Shown here: positions 51,742 to 60,190 of the stretch, piece after piece
How positions within the stretch are numbered: position 1 is the first letter of the stretch
How the letters are laid out: every line of letters starts with the position of its first letter
Assembly (NCBI RefSeq): GCF_004522215.1
Contig: NZ_SDLR01000001.1
Location: forward strand, 124,001-188,000
Origin: Ammoniphilus sp. YIM 78166
GTDB lineage: Bacteria > Bacillota > Bacilli > Aneurinibacillales > RAOX-1
DNA: 64,000 nucleotides
Reading direction: 5' to 3'
Made by a program: the position numbers and the translations under genes
The notes under the pieces: model-generated
Database searches by the model: none
What the model was told of the DNA's origin: nothing
The model's input: the letters and a program-made list of their open reading frames with translations, nothing else

Positions 51742-52740
51742 ATGAAAAAAGTCTTCAAAGGAATGCTTTTATCTTCTTTGGCACTTATGTTATCTGTGGC
51801 TGTCGGTTGTTCTAGCCAGCAAAATACATCTTCTCCAACTGCTGAGCAGCCTAAAGCTGAAGAGAAGTCTGCTTACCCTACAAAACCTATTGAAGTCGTT
51901 GTTCCTGCTGGTGCAGGTGGAGATACGGACCGCAACACCCGTGTTATTGCCAAATATCTTGAAAAAGAACTCGGACAGCCTGTGGTGGTAACGAACGTCG
52001 GCGGAGCTGGCGGTAGCACAGGGACAAAGAAGGTGCTAGATGCTAATGCTGATGGGTACACCGTTCTTTCCTTCCATAACTCTATGCTGCTGAATAAGAT
52101 CATGGGATTAGTCGATTTCTCTTACCCAGAAATGGAACTTGCCGGTATCGGAATTTCTGACCTTGGCAACACCTTCATGGTAAATAGCAATTCCCAATTT
52201 ACGGATTTACCAAGCCTGATTGAGTATGCGAAAGCCAATCCAAAGAAGGTTTCTATTGCAACGGAGGTGGGCGGATTTACTCACCTGCAACTATTGGCCC
52301 TTCAACAAGCAACAGGAACCGAATTTAACATTGTAGACGTTGGTGGTGCGGCTGAAAAGTTAACGGCATTGCTTGGCGGACAAATTGATATCAATCCAAC
52401 GGCAATTGGACTAGTGAAAAGCTATATTGATTCCGGTGAATTAAGAAGCTTGGGTGTCATGGCTGACGAAAGAATTTCTTCTATGCCAGATGTACCAACG
52501 TTTAAAGAGCAAGGCGTAGATATCGTTTTTGATAAGTTCTTCTTCTGGGGATTCCCGAAAGGTACTCCGCAAGAGGTCGTGAGCACTTTCTCCGCTGCTC
52601 TTGAGAAAGTGGTAAACAACGAAGAATTAAAGAAAGAGCTTGATGGTTTTGTTGTAACTCCTGTTTATATGAACGGTGAGGAAGCTGTGAAGCATATGAC
52701 TGAAGCAGAAGCCTACTACAAGCAATTGCTTGGTAAGTAA
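51742..52740 (+). CDS. tctC: TctC-family solute-binding lipoprotein, copy 2
   Basis: A 332-residue near-duplicate of the protein at 46180, with the same lipobox (Cys23) and domain plan. Most differences lie in the linker after the Cys (NTSSPTAEQ versus SSQSAPADQ) and at scattered conservative sites, so ligand specificity is probably the same. It is the last gene of the gntR-tctB-tctA-tctC operon, the normal place for TctC. Confidence 0.92.
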   Translation: MKKVFKGMLLSSLALMLSVAVGCSSQQNTSSPTAEQPKAEEKSAYPTKPIEVVVPAGAGGDTDRNTRVIAKYLEKELGQPVVVTNVGGAGGSTGTKKVLDANADGYTVLSFHNSMLLNKIMGLVDFSYPEMELAGIGISDLGNTFMVNSNSQFTDLPSLIEYAKANPKKVSIATEVGGFTHLQLLALQQATGTEFNIVDVGGAAEKLTALLGGQIDINPTAIGLVKSYIDSGELRSLGVMADERISSMPDVPTFKEQGVDIVFDKFFFWGFPKGTPQEVVSTFSAALEKVVNNEELKKELDGFVVTPVYMNGEEAVKHMTEAEAYYKQLLGK

Positions 52741-52764
52741 TATTTCTATATAGCCGTCATGAAA

Positions 52765-52806
52765 TCCGCCCACAAAAGTTGTTTTTTTGTGGGCGGAATA
52801 CTTTTC
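52765..52806 (+). terminator. Long hairpin after tctC copy 2
   Basis: TCCGCCCACAAAA (52765-52777) pairs with TTTTGTGGGCGGA (52785-52797), 13 bp perfect; only a short T-run (atactttt) follows. Confidence 0.75.
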
Positions 52807-52837
52807 AAAGAAAAGAAGTTTTTTCTCAAATTAAGAA

Positions 52838-52866
52838 TTGACATACTTTTTTATTTGTCTTACAAT
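52838..52866 (+). promoter_or_regulatory. Aldarate promoter d with FadR-type operator
   Basis: TTGACA (52838-52843), 17 bp, TACAAT (52861-52866); operator TTGTCTTACAA at 52855-52865. It drives kdgD, the aldehyde dehydrogenase gene and gudD. Confidence 0.86.
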
Positions 52867-52916
52867 TAGACATATAAACAATACGATAAACTGAAAAGTG
52901 AAAGGGGATTAATCAC

Positions 52917-53846
52917 ATGTCGAACAAAAAAGTACCTACAGGAATTATGGGTTTCCCAGTAACACCATTTGATCAAAGCGGGAAAGTAGACTTTAAAGGA
53001 TTAGAAGCTAATATTCAATTCCTGTTAGATGAAGGATTAGGATCGATTTTTGTAGCTTGTGGGGCAGGAGAGTTTCATGCGTTAAACCAGCAAGAATACA
53101 GAGATATCGTAAAAGCATCTGTAGCACAGGTGAATGGTAGAGTTCCTTTGTACACAGGAGTAGGCGGCAATATCGAGCATGCTCTAGATTGCGCTCGAAT
53201 CTCTGAAGAACTTGGTGCAGATGGATACCTAATCTTGCCTCCATACCTTATTGAGCCTGAGCAAGAAGGATTGTATGACTACCTAAGCACTATCATTGGA
53301 AGCACAAGCTTGAATGCGATTGTGTACAACCGTGACAATTGTGTGCTGTCACTCGAAACGGTGAAAAAATTAGTAGAGTATCCTCAATTGGTAGGTTTGA
53401 AAGATGGTTTAGGCAACATGGAGCTAAACCTGGAGATTACAGAAACCATCGGCGATCGTTTGATCTACTTGAATGGTATGCCAATGGCAGAGGTTACAAT
53501 GCCAGCTTATACGAACATTGGTTTTGACTCTTACTCCTCTGCGATCTCAAACTACATTCCGCATATCTCGGCTATGTTCTTTGATGCACTAAAGAAGGGC
53601 GACAGAAAGCTTGTAAATGACTTGTATCAGGATGTAATCTTGCCAATTAACCGCATTCGTAGATCCAGAAAAGGTTACGCAGTATCCTTGATCAAAGCAG
53701 GAATGCAAATCGTGGGATTGCCGGTAAGCGGTAAGGTACGTGCACCTATTACCCCAGTTGAGCCAGCACACTACGAGCAGCTTGAAGCGATCCTAAAGGT
53801 AGCGTTGGAAAAATATCCGAAGCAAAAAAAGGCGGCAACACTTTAG
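52917..53846 (+). CDS. kdgD: 5-dehydro-4-deoxyglucarate dehydratase
   Basis: A 309-residue DapA-fold aldolase-type dehydratase. Schiff-base Lys162 in LVGLKDGLGNMEL, Tyr in NAIVYNRDN, and FVACGAGEFHALNQQEY near residue 42 (GAGEF in place of the TTGE of DapA) mark the KdgD group. It converts 5-keto-4-deoxyglucarate, the product of both GarD and GudD, to 2,5-dioxovalerate (alpha-ketoglutarate semialdehyde), CO2 and water. First gene of the promoter d operon; ribosome site gaaagggga. Confidence 0.93.
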   Translation: MSNKKVPTGIMGFPVTPFDQSGKVDFKGLEANIQFLLDEGLGSIFVACGAGEFHALNQQEYRDIVKASVAQVNGRVPLYTGVGGNIEHALDCARISEELGADGYLILPPYLIEPEQEGLYDYLSTIIGSTSLNAIVYNRDNCVLSLETVKKLVEYPQLVGLKDGLGNMELNLEITETIGDRLIYLNGMPMAEVTMPAYTNIGFDSYSSAISNYIPHISAMFFDALKKGDRKLVNDLYQDVILPINRIRRSRKGYAVSLIKAGMQIVGLPVSGKVRAPITPVEPAHYEQLEAILKVALEKYPKQKKAATL

Positions 53847-53869
53847 TATAGAAGGGATGATGAATTAAG

Positions 53870-55333
53870 ATGGCTACATTAACACAGGTACAAACCTACC
53901 TTAACTATATAAATGGACAATGGGTTGCTTCTTCTACAGGAGAAGTTGAAGGAAGCATCAACCCAGCCAATAAAGGCGAGATTGTTGGATATATTCAAAA
54001 GTCTTCTGCTGAGGATTTGAATCAAGCCGTTGCTGCTGCCAAGCAGGCCCAGAAGCAATGGAGAAAGCTTGCAGGAAGCGTTCGAGGAGACTATTTGCGT
54101 AAAGCGGCAGATATTCTAGAAAGCAGAATTGATGAGATTGCAGAAACAGCAACCAAGGAAATGGGAAAAACCTTCCCAGAAGCCAAGGGTGAAACTGCTC
54201 GCGGCGTGGCCATCCTTCGTTATTATGCAGGAGAAGGCATGAGATCTATTGGGGATGTGATTCCGTCCACTGATGCGGATGCCTTAATGTTTACAACTCG
54301 TGTACCATTAGGCGTAGTTGGGGTAATTACTCCTTGGAACTTCCCTGTAGCGATTCCAATCTGGAAGATGGCTCCTGCTTTAGTTTATGGAAATACAGTC
54401 GTAATTAAACCAGCTTCTGAAACAGCGGTAACATGTGCGAAGGTGATCGAGTGCTTAACCGAAGCAGGTTTCCCTGCTGGGGTTATCAATTTGATTACCG
54501 GTGCAGGTTCTGTAATTGGCCAAGGAATTGCTGACCATCCAGATGTGAACGGAATTACATTTACGGGTTCCAACGGAGTTGGAAAGCGTATCGGTCAAGC
54601 GGCTCTTGCTCGCGGTGCCAAGTACCAGTTGGAAATGGGCGGAAAAAACCCTGTTATCGTAGCTAAGGATGCCGATTTGGATCTAGCAGTAGAAGCCACG
54701 ATCAGCGGCGGATTGCGCTCTACAGGGCAAAAGTGTACAGCAACTAGCCGAGTTATCGTTCAAAGTGAAGTATACGATACATTTAAGGCGAAGCTGTTGG
54801 AAAAGGTAAAGGAAATTACCGTTGGAGATGGTATGAAATCCGGTATTTGGATGGGACCTTGCGCCAGCGAAAATCAATTCAAGACCGTTCAGCACTATAT
54901 CAACAAGGGTGTTGAAGAAGGGGCTACCTTACTCTTCGGAGGAAAGCAACCGGAAGCGGCTGAGCTTGCTCAAGGGTTTTACGTGGAGCCGACAATCTTT
55001 GATGGAGTGACCACAGATATGGTCATTGCTCAAGAAGAAATCTTTGGACCTGTTCTTGCACTGATGAAGGTAGAGACCATGGAAGAAGCTTTAGAGTTGG
55101 CTAACGACGTGGAATTTGGATTAAGTGCTTCCATCTTCACGACAAACATTAGCAATATGTTAGCCTTCATTAATGAAATGGATGCAGGACTTGTTCGGAT
55201 CAATGCGGAAAGTGCAGGCGTAGAGCTGCAAGCACCATTTGGCGGAATGAAGCAATCTAGCTCCCATTCCCGTGAACAGGGCCGTGCGGCAATGGATTTC
55301 TTTACATCAATAAAAACTGTGTTTGTAAAATAG
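53870..55333 (+). CDS. 2,5-dioxovalerate (alpha-ketoglutarate semialdehyde) dehydrogenase
   Basis: A 487-residue aldehyde dehydrogenase. Cofactor segment [24 protein letters not shown]-type loop [14 protein letters not shown], general-base Glu in LEMGGKNP, catalytic Cys289 in [12 protein letters not shown], and [14 protein letters not shown]. Directly after kdgD, it should oxidise 2,5-dioxovalerate to 2-oxoglutarate, the last step into the TCA cycle, as YcbD is thought to do in B. subtilis. Confidence 0.92.
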   Translation: MATLTQVQTYLNYINGQWVASSTGEVEGSINPANKGEIVGYIQKSSAEDLNQAVAAAKQAQKQWRKLAGSVRGDYLRKAADILESRIDEIAETATKEMGKTFPEAKGETARGVAILRYYAGEGMRSIGDVIPSTDADALMFTTRVPLGVVGVITPWNFPVAIPIWKMAPALVYGNTVVIKPASETAVTCAKVIECLTEAGFPAGVINLITGAGSVIGQGIADHPDVNGITFTGSNGVGKRIGQAALARGAKYQLEMGGKNPVIVAKDADLDLAVEATISGGLRSTGQKCTATSRVIVQSEVYDTFKAKLLEKVKEITVGDGMKSGIWMGPCASENQFKTVQHYINKGVEEGATLLFGGKQPEAAELAQGFYVEPTIFDGVTTDMVIAQEEIFGPVLALMKVETMEEALELANDVEFGLSASIFTTNISNMLAFINEMDAGLVRINAESAGVELQAPFGGMKQSSSHSREQGRAAMDFFTSIKTVFVK

Positions 55334-55346
55334 TTTTTTATAAGAT

Positions 55347-55378
55347 AAGGAGTTATGCTTTGCAAAGCATAGCTCCTT
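55347..55378 (+). other. Hairpin between aldehyde dehydrogenase and gudD genes
   Basis: aaggag-tatgcttt (55347-55361 region) pairs with aaagcata-ctcctt (to 55378), about 15 bp with one mismatch and no T-run after it. Probably an mRNA processing or stability element inside the operon. Confidence 0.55.
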
Positions 55379-55400
55379 CCCCATAGAGAGGAGCGAGACC

Positions 55401-56762
55401 ATGAGTCAAGAAGCCGTTTTAAATCAAGTTTCTACAACGAGTACACCCATCATTACAGACCTTAAAGTAGTACCAGTAGCTGGATACGATAGCATGCTTT
55501 TTAACTTGAGCGGTGCCCATGCGCCTTATTTTACGCGCAACATCGTGATTTTAAAGGACAATGCGGGGAATACAGGGGTAGGCGAGGTGCCAGGCGGAGA
55601 ACGCATCCGTCAAACGCTAGAAGATGCAAAAGCATTAGTTGTCGGCCAATCGATTGGCCGATTCAATAACATCTTAAATAGCGTTCGCAGACAATTTGCT
55701 GATCGCGATGCAGGTGGACGAGGACTACAGACCTTTGATTTGCGCATTACGATCCATGCGGTAACCGCCCTTGAGGCAGCCCTGTTAGACCTTGTAGGAA
55801 AGTATTTGGGTGTACCCGTTGCAGCCTTGCTTGGAGAAGGACAACAGCGTGATGCGGTGGAAATGCTAGGTTATCTATTCTACATTGGAGATCGCAAGAA
55901 GACGGATCTTGCTTACCGAAGTGAACTCGATGCTGACAACGAATGGTTCCGTGTGCGAAATGAAGAAGCCTTGACGCCTGAAGCGGTTGTTCGTTTGGCT
56001 GAAGCCGCACGTGAACGCTATGGATTTAATGATTTTAAACTAAAAGGCGGCGTGTTGCGCGGGGAAGAAGAGATCGAGGCGGTAACGGCTCTAGCTGAGC
56101 GATTCCCTGATGCACGCATTACCTTAGACCCTAATGGTGGATGGCTGTTAGAGGATGCGATTCGACTTTGCCGCGATAAGCACCATGTGTTAGCTTATGC
56201 CGAAGATCCTTGTGGAGCGGAAAAAGGCTTTTCTGCTCGTGAAGTGATGGCTGAGTTCCGCCGTGCCACAGGTCTTAAAACTGCAACAAACATGATTGCG
56301 ACTGATTGGCGTGAAATGGGTCATTCTATTCAGCTTCAATCCGTCGACATTCCACTTGCTGACCCTCATTTCTGGACGATGCAGGGATCTGTTCGCGTGG
56401 CTCAGATGTGTCATGAGTGGGGATTAACGTGGGGATCTCACTCCAACAACCACTTTGACATTTCCTTGGCGATGTTCACGCATGTAGCGGCAGCGGCTCC
56501 TGGAAAAATCACAGCGATTGATACGCACTGGATCTGGCAGGATGGCCAGCGCTTAACGAAAGATCCGTTGAAAATCGTTGGCGGAATGGTTGCTGTTCCG
56601 GATAAGCCAGGCCTTGGCGTGGAATTGGATATGGAAGAACTAGAGAAAGCTCATCAGCTGTACCTCAAAGAAGGATTAGGAGCTCGCGATGACGCCATTG
56701 CGATGCAATACTACATCCCGGGTTGGAAATTTGATAACAAGCGTCCTTGCTTAGTGCGCTAA
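55401..56762 (+). CDS. gudD: Glucarate dehydratase
   Basis: A 453-residue enolase-superfamily enzyme. Lys213-x-Lys215 in [15 protein letters not shown] is the catalytic KxK, the metal ligands lie in [17 protein letters not shown] and [10 protein letters not shown], and the His base in [17 protein letters not shown] (about 347-351). It removes water from D-glucarate (and L-idarate) to give 5-keto-4-deoxyglucarate. Third gene of the operon; ribosome site gaggagcgag. Confidence 0.94.
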   Translation: MSQEAVLNQVSTTSTPIITDLKVVPVAGYDSMLFNLSGAHAPYFTRNIVILKDNAGNTGVGEVPGGERIRQTLEDAKALVVGQSIGRFNNILNSVRRQFADRDAGGRGLQTFDLRITIHAVTALEAALLDLVGKYLGVPVAALLGEGQQRDAVEMLGYLFYIGDRKKTDLAYRSELDADNEWFRVRNEEALTPEAVVRLAEAARERYGFNDFKLKGGVLRGEEEIEAVTALAERFPDARITLDPNGGWLLEDAIRLCRDKHHVLAYAEDPCGAEKGFSAREVMAEFRRATGLKTATNMIATDWREMGHSIQLQSVDIPLADPHFWTMQGSVRVAQMCHEWGLTWGSHSNNHFDISLAMFTHVAAAAPGKITAIDTHWIWQDGQRLTKDPLKIVGGMVAVPDKPGLGVELDMEELEKAHQLYLKEGLGARDDAIAMQYYIPGWKFDNKRPCLVR

Positions 56763-56795
56763 TGAAAAGGGTGTCCCTGGGGACACCCTTTTCAT
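56762..56795. terminator. Bidirectional terminator after gudD
   Basis: atgaaaagggtgtccc and gggacacccttttcat pair as a long perfect stem. It separates the converging gudD and dehydrogenase genes and has T-rich ends on both strands. Confidence 0.85.
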
Positions 56796-57890
56796 TTACA
56801 CGTACTGTAGTTTTTGTCCTAATTGATGAATATAGATGAACGAGTCATAAACCATCTCTTCCGTAACCGGAAACGGGAGGCGGTGGATCGACGACCCGGG
56901 TAAGCAGGTTTTGGCTGCTGCTTGGCGAAGCGGATCCTCATCTATGCTCTTCATTCCTAGATCAAAGAGGCTAACGGGCAGGTTAATTTTTTGATAAAAT
57001 TGGATGAGCTCCGTAAGTTCCTCATCGGATTTGCCTTCTAGTTTTAATTGACAGAGGAGTCCGTAGGCCACAAGTTCACCATGGTAGGCTTCATGCATGT
57101 CTGGAATGATCGTCATACCATAATGGATCGCGTGCGCACCAGAGGAAAGGCAGGTATGGCTTCCTAATCCTCCTACTAAGCCAGCCAAGAGGATGTTACA
57201 ATCTATGACTTGGCGCAGAGCTACCCCCGTTTCGCCTCTTTGACATTCTATTACGGCATCTTCGCTATATTCGAAGAGCATGTCTCGGATGAGCTCGGCC
57301 ATTTTAAGGCCAGCCATGGTTTTAGCGTTTTTGAATGTTCCTTCATTAATAGGATAAGCTTCATACCATTTTACGAGCGTATCACCAATCCCCGCGGTTA
57401 AGTATCGAAGTGGGGCTTCGCGAATCAAGTCCGGATCCACAAGAACAGCTACAGGACAGCGATCGAATTCTTCTAGTCTGACAAAAACATGCTCAGGAGT
57501 ATAAACAATGGATAGGGCGCTTGACGCTGCACACGTAGAGGCTAGTGTCGATACATTGATGATGGGAACTTTCAAGTGGTTCGCAATCAGCTTGGCCGTA
57601 TCCAGACATTGTCCTCCACCTACCCCAATGACAATGTCGGTCTCAGGTTGAACTTTGCTCAGCAATCGCTGCAGTTCCTCGTCCGAACAATGCCCTTCAA
57701 ACGTTTCTAACTGAAAATCGATTTCGCACTGAAGCAAGCTTGCGGAAATTTGTGGGCCGGCCTTAGACCAAGCGGTTGGTCCAGCGATAATGAGGGGTTG
57801 AGATCCAAACTTTTGGACCCATTCCCCAGTCTGGAGAAGAATTCCGGGTTCTTGAATGTAGTTTGTAGGATACGCTTTTGCTCTAAACAT
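56796..57890 (-). CDS. Iron-containing alcohol dehydrogenase (GldA-like)
   Basis: Start ATG 57890 (MFRAKAYPTNYIQEPG), with ggagg upstream on the minus strand; 364 residues. NAD-binding GVGGGQCLDTAKLIA near 92-107, metal ligands in AGIGDTLVKWYEA, SSGAHAIHYGM and EAYHGELVAYGLL. Similar to glycerol-dehydrogenase-like enzymes. It shares the FadR-type operator promoter, so it belongs to the aldarate regulon, although no standard glucarate step needs it. It may reduce a semialdehyde or oxidise an aldonate-like substrate; the role is open. Confidence 0.87.
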   Translation of the reverse strand: MFRAKAYPTNYIQEPGILLQTGEWVQKFGSQPLIIAGPTAWSKAGPQISASLLQCEIDFQLETFEGHCSDEELQRLLSKVQPETDIVIGVGGGQCLDTAKLIANHLKVPIINVSTLASTCAASSALSIVYTPEHVFVRLEEFDRCPVAVLVDPDLIREAPLRYLTAGIGDTLVKWYEAYPINEGTFKNAKTMAGLKMAELIRDMLFEYSEDAVIECQRGETGVALRQVIDCNILLAGLVGGLGSHTCLSSGAHAIHYGMTIIPDMHEAYHGELVAYGLLCQLKLEGKSDEELTELIQFYQKINLPVSLFDLGMKSIDEDPLRQAAAKTCLPGSSIHRLPFPVTEEMVYDSFIYIHQLGQKLQYV

Positions 57891-57942
57891 GGTAAGGCCT
57901 CCAGTTTCTATAGTCTTGATAAAACGGTTACATTCCGTTAAT

Positions 57943-57971
57943 ATTGTATGACAAATATAATATCTCGTCAA
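57943..57971 (-). promoter_or_regulatory. Aldarate promoter e with FadR-type operator
   Basis: On the minus strand TTGACG (57971-57966), 17 bp, TACAAT (57948-57943); operator TTGTCATACAA (57954-57944), overlapping the -10 as at the other five. Drives the dehydrogenase gene. Confidence 0.83.
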
Positions 57972-58027
57972 TTTATATTAAACAGAAAATTAGATATAGG
58001 TTTAGTAATTAAATTCACAGCACCATA

Positions 58028-58056
58028 TTGTTATCTACACTTATTTGTCTTACAAT
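58028..58056 (+). promoter_or_regulatory. Aldarate promoter f with FadR-type operator
   Basis: TTGTTA (58028-58033), 17 bp, TACAAT (58051-58056); operator TTGTCTTACAA at 58045-58055. It drives the second FadR-type gene and is divergent from promoter e, about 57 bp away. Confidence 0.8.
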
Positions 58057-58091
58057 AAAGACAACAAGATTAAAAGGGGGAGGTGTGAGTC

Positions 58092-58793
58092 ATGGACGAG
58101 TTTAAACATGATGTAGTCGTAAAGTCGGTTCACCGGAATACGTTATCGAAACAAGTGGTGGAAAGAATCGTACAATTGTTGACAAGCGGACAGCTTAAGC
58201 CCGGAGATAAATTGCCATCCGAGATGGAATTAATGGAAATGCTGGAGGTCAGTCGACCCGTGCTGCGGGAAGCCTTGAGTTCTCTAGAAACCCTCGAGGT
58301 CATTAAGCGAAAAACAAGAGATGGTACTTATATTAATGACAAAATAGGCAGCAAGCCATTCTCTGTCATGCTAGCCTTATCGGTCGATAATCTACCTGCT
58401 ATTATCGAGGCAAGGATGGCTTTGGAGCTTGGACTTGTGACGATGGCTGCGGAGAAAATTACAGATGAGCAATTAGCGAAGCTAAAGAAAACGATTGAGG
58501 ATCTGGCTAATCGAACCGATAACGATTATGGCGACATTGACAAACAGTTTCATCATTTGATTGCTATAAGCGCTAATAACCCTGTAGTTGAGGGAATGAT
58601 TGATTCTCTAATCATTACGCATGATAAGGTTAATAGCCAAATTAAAATGAGGGAACGCGAGTTGACGGTTCAACATCATACCGCTATCTACGAAGCCTTA
58701 GCGAAGCGCGATCCTCAGGAAGCGTTTACACAGATGTACCATCATCTCAGTTATGTTCGGGATAAAGTTTTAAAATATTATACCAACGAGTAA
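58092..58793 (+). CDS. FadR-type GntR regulator 2
   Basis: A 233-residue paralogue of the regulator at 48894: winged helix LSKQVVERIVQLLTSGQLKPGDKLPSE with recognition segment EVSRPVLREALSSLETLEVI, FCD domain with DKQFHHLIAISANNPVVEGMI and HHTAIYEALAKRDPQEA. The recognition helix SRPVLREALSSLET is the same in both paralogues, so they should bind the same operator, which also overlies this gene's own promoter. ATG 58092 follows aaggggga. Confidence 0.9.
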   Translation: MDEFKHDVVVKSVHRNTLSKQVVERIVQLLTSGQLKPGDKLPSEMELMEMLEVSRPVLREALSSLETLEVIKRKTRDGTYINDKIGSKPFSVMLALSVDNLPAIIEARMALELGLVTMAAEKITDEQLAKLKKTIEDLANRTDNDYGDIDKQFHHLIAISANNPVVEGMIDSLIITHDKVNSQIKMRERELTVQHHTAIYEALAKRDPQEAFTQMYHHLSYVRDKVLKYYTNE

Positions 58794-58795
58794 CT

Positions 58796-58815
58796 AGAGC
58801 CCTATGGGGCTCTTT
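58796..58815 (+). terminator. Short terminator after FadR regulator 2
   Basis: AGAGCCC (58796-58802) pairs with GGGCTCT (58807-58813), short T-run. Confidence 0.6.
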
Positions 58816-58880
58816 ACTTGCCCGATGCTTCCATCCTAAGTTACAATGTAACGATAGCGACGCTCAAGATAAGGGAAAAA

Positions 58881-58914
58881 AATCAATCAGCGCGTTTGCT
58901 GATTGATTTTTTTA
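58881..58914 (+). terminator. Hairpin with T-run just before the YitT-family gene
   Basis: AATCAATCAGC (58881-58891) pairs with GCTGATTGATT (58898-58908), then ttttt. It ends about 15 nt before the ATG at 58930, so it is either the terminator of the previous unit with no promoter space left, or an attenuator of the YitT-family gene. Confidence 0.75.
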
Positions 58915-58929
58915 TTTGGAGGAGAGAGA

Positions 58930-59814
58930 ATGGCTGAAGCCGTACAACGACCAATACAGCATAAGAAGCTTTCAAAAAGGAAGATTTTTAGCCGGGGTTT
59001 TTTCATCTTCCTAGGAGCTTTAATGGTTTCCGTTTCACTAGAAATCTTCCTAGTCCCCAACAAGATTATAGATGGAGGAATTGTAGGTATCTCCATGTTG
59101 TTGGCTCACCTTTTGGATATAAAGTTAGGTATTCTTCTATTTATATTAAATCTGCCGTTCCTGTTTATTGGCTATAGACAAATCGGGAAGACCTTTGCCA
59201 TTTCTACTCTGTTCGCGATTACGTTAATGTCTGTTGGTACCATATTATTACATCATGTCTCCATTGTAACGAGGGACCCTCTATTAGCTTCTGTATTTGG
59301 AGGGATTATATTAGGGGTCGGGGTTGGACTGGTTTTAAGATACGGGGGCTCTTTAGATGGTACAGAGATCATTGCCATTCTTATTAATAAGAAGACACCT
59401 TTCTCCGTGGGTCAGGTGGTTATGTTCTTTAATATTTTCATTCTAGGCAGTGCTGGCTTTGTGTTTGGCTGGGACCGCGCGATGTACTCATTGATTACAT
59501 ATTTTATTGCTTATAAGGCAATTGATATCACGATAGAAGGGCTTGACGAATCAAAATTTGTTTGGATAATTAGCGACCTTCACAGTGACATAGGCGACGC
59601 CATTTCTTCAAGATTAGGCCGTGGGGTTACCTATCTCCATGGAGAAGGAGGCTATACGGGTGATACGAAAAAAGTAATCTTCTGTATTATCACTCGTCTA
59701 GAAGAGGCCAAGCTAAAGAGTATTGTAGAGGAAATTGATCCTGCAGCGTTTCTTTCCATCGGAAACATTCATGAAGTTAGAGGCGGGAACTTTAAGAAGA
59801 AAAATATTCACTAA
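58930..59814 (+). CDS. YitT-family membrane protein (DUF2179 C-terminal domain)
   Basis: Start ATG 58930 after ggaggagagag; 294 residues. Five to six spans from about residue 20 (FFIFLGALMVSVSLEIFLVPNKIIDGGIVGISMLLAHLL) to 200, with the family signature RYGGSLDGTEIIAILINKKTPFSVG, and a soluble C-terminal DUF2179 domain (RGVTYLHGEGGYTGDTKKVIFCIITRLEEAKLK...VEEIDPAAFLSI). Widespread in Bacilli with no agreed function. No visible link to its neighbours. Confidence 0.9.
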   Translation: MAEAVQRPIQHKKLSKRKIFSRGFFIFLGALMVSVSLEIFLVPNKIIDGGIVGISMLLAHLLDIKLGILLFILNLPFLFIGYRQIGKTFAISTLFAITLMSVGTILLHHVSIVTRDPLLASVFGGIILGVGVGLVLRYGGSLDGTEIIAILINKKTPFSVGQVVMFFNIFILGSAGFVFGWDRAMYSLITYFIAYKAIDITIEGLDESKFVWIISDLHSDIGDAISSRLGRGVTYLHGEGGYTGDTKKVIFCIITRLEEAKLKSIVEEIDPAAFLSIGNIHEVRGGNFKKKNIH

Positions 59815-59892
59815 GAAATTTTTCGAGTTTGTTCGACTAAATTATCCCAAATAAGACGAAAATAAAGGTATTCCGAAAAGGAGGATGATTTA

Positions 59893-60069
59893 GTGGATAT
59901 TAACATGAGTGCAGACCAAGTGCTTTCCAGAATTAAAGAGCTTCAAGAGAATGGAACACCTCTTGGCAAGAAAAAAGTAAAACAAACGCACCCCGATCTG
60001 ATGAGAAGTGCGTTGTTTTACTTTCCTAGCTGGGAACATGCTATTCAGAACGCTGAGACCTTCAGCTAA
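59893..60069 (+). CDS. Small 58-residue protein with SWE-type motif
   Basis: GTG 59893 follows a strong aaaaggaggatg (ATG 59905 is the alternative) and ends at TAA 60067-60069. The protein (SADQVLSRIKELQENGTPLG; THPDLMRSALFYFPSWEHAI) has the THPxLxxxALxYFxSWExAI pattern I recall from small helical domains repeated in several Bacillales hypothetical and homing-endonuclease-associated proteins. A 14-bp imperfect inverted repeat (gtaaaaca...tgttttac) lies within it. Function unknown. Confidence 0.6.
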   Translation: MDINMSADQVLSRIKELQENGTPLGKKKVKQTHPDLMRSALFYFPSWEHAIQNAETFS

Positions 60070-60120
60070 GGCGAATTCGCCGTTCCTTTTGTTGACGTAC
60101 AATATATAATTTCCCTCCAT

Positions 60121-60155
60121 AAACCTTGTCATACATGTATGACAAGGTTTTTTTT
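60121..60155 (+). terminator. Strong hairpin terminator
   Basis: AAACCTTGTCATA (60121-60133) pairs with TATGACAAGGTTT (60138-60150), followed by eight T. Confidence 0.9.
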
Positions 60156-60177
60156 AGTGTACAGCCCAAATTCATAG

Positions 60178-60183
60178 TATAAT
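60178..60183 (+). promoter_or_regulatory. -10 box directly before the CitA-type kinase gene
   Basis: TATAAT ends only 7 nt before ATG 60191, and there is no ribosome-site sequence between. The -35 position is poor. This predicts a leaderless or nearly leaderless mRNA for the kinase. Confidence 0.55.
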
Positions 60184-60190
60184 AGTTCCC

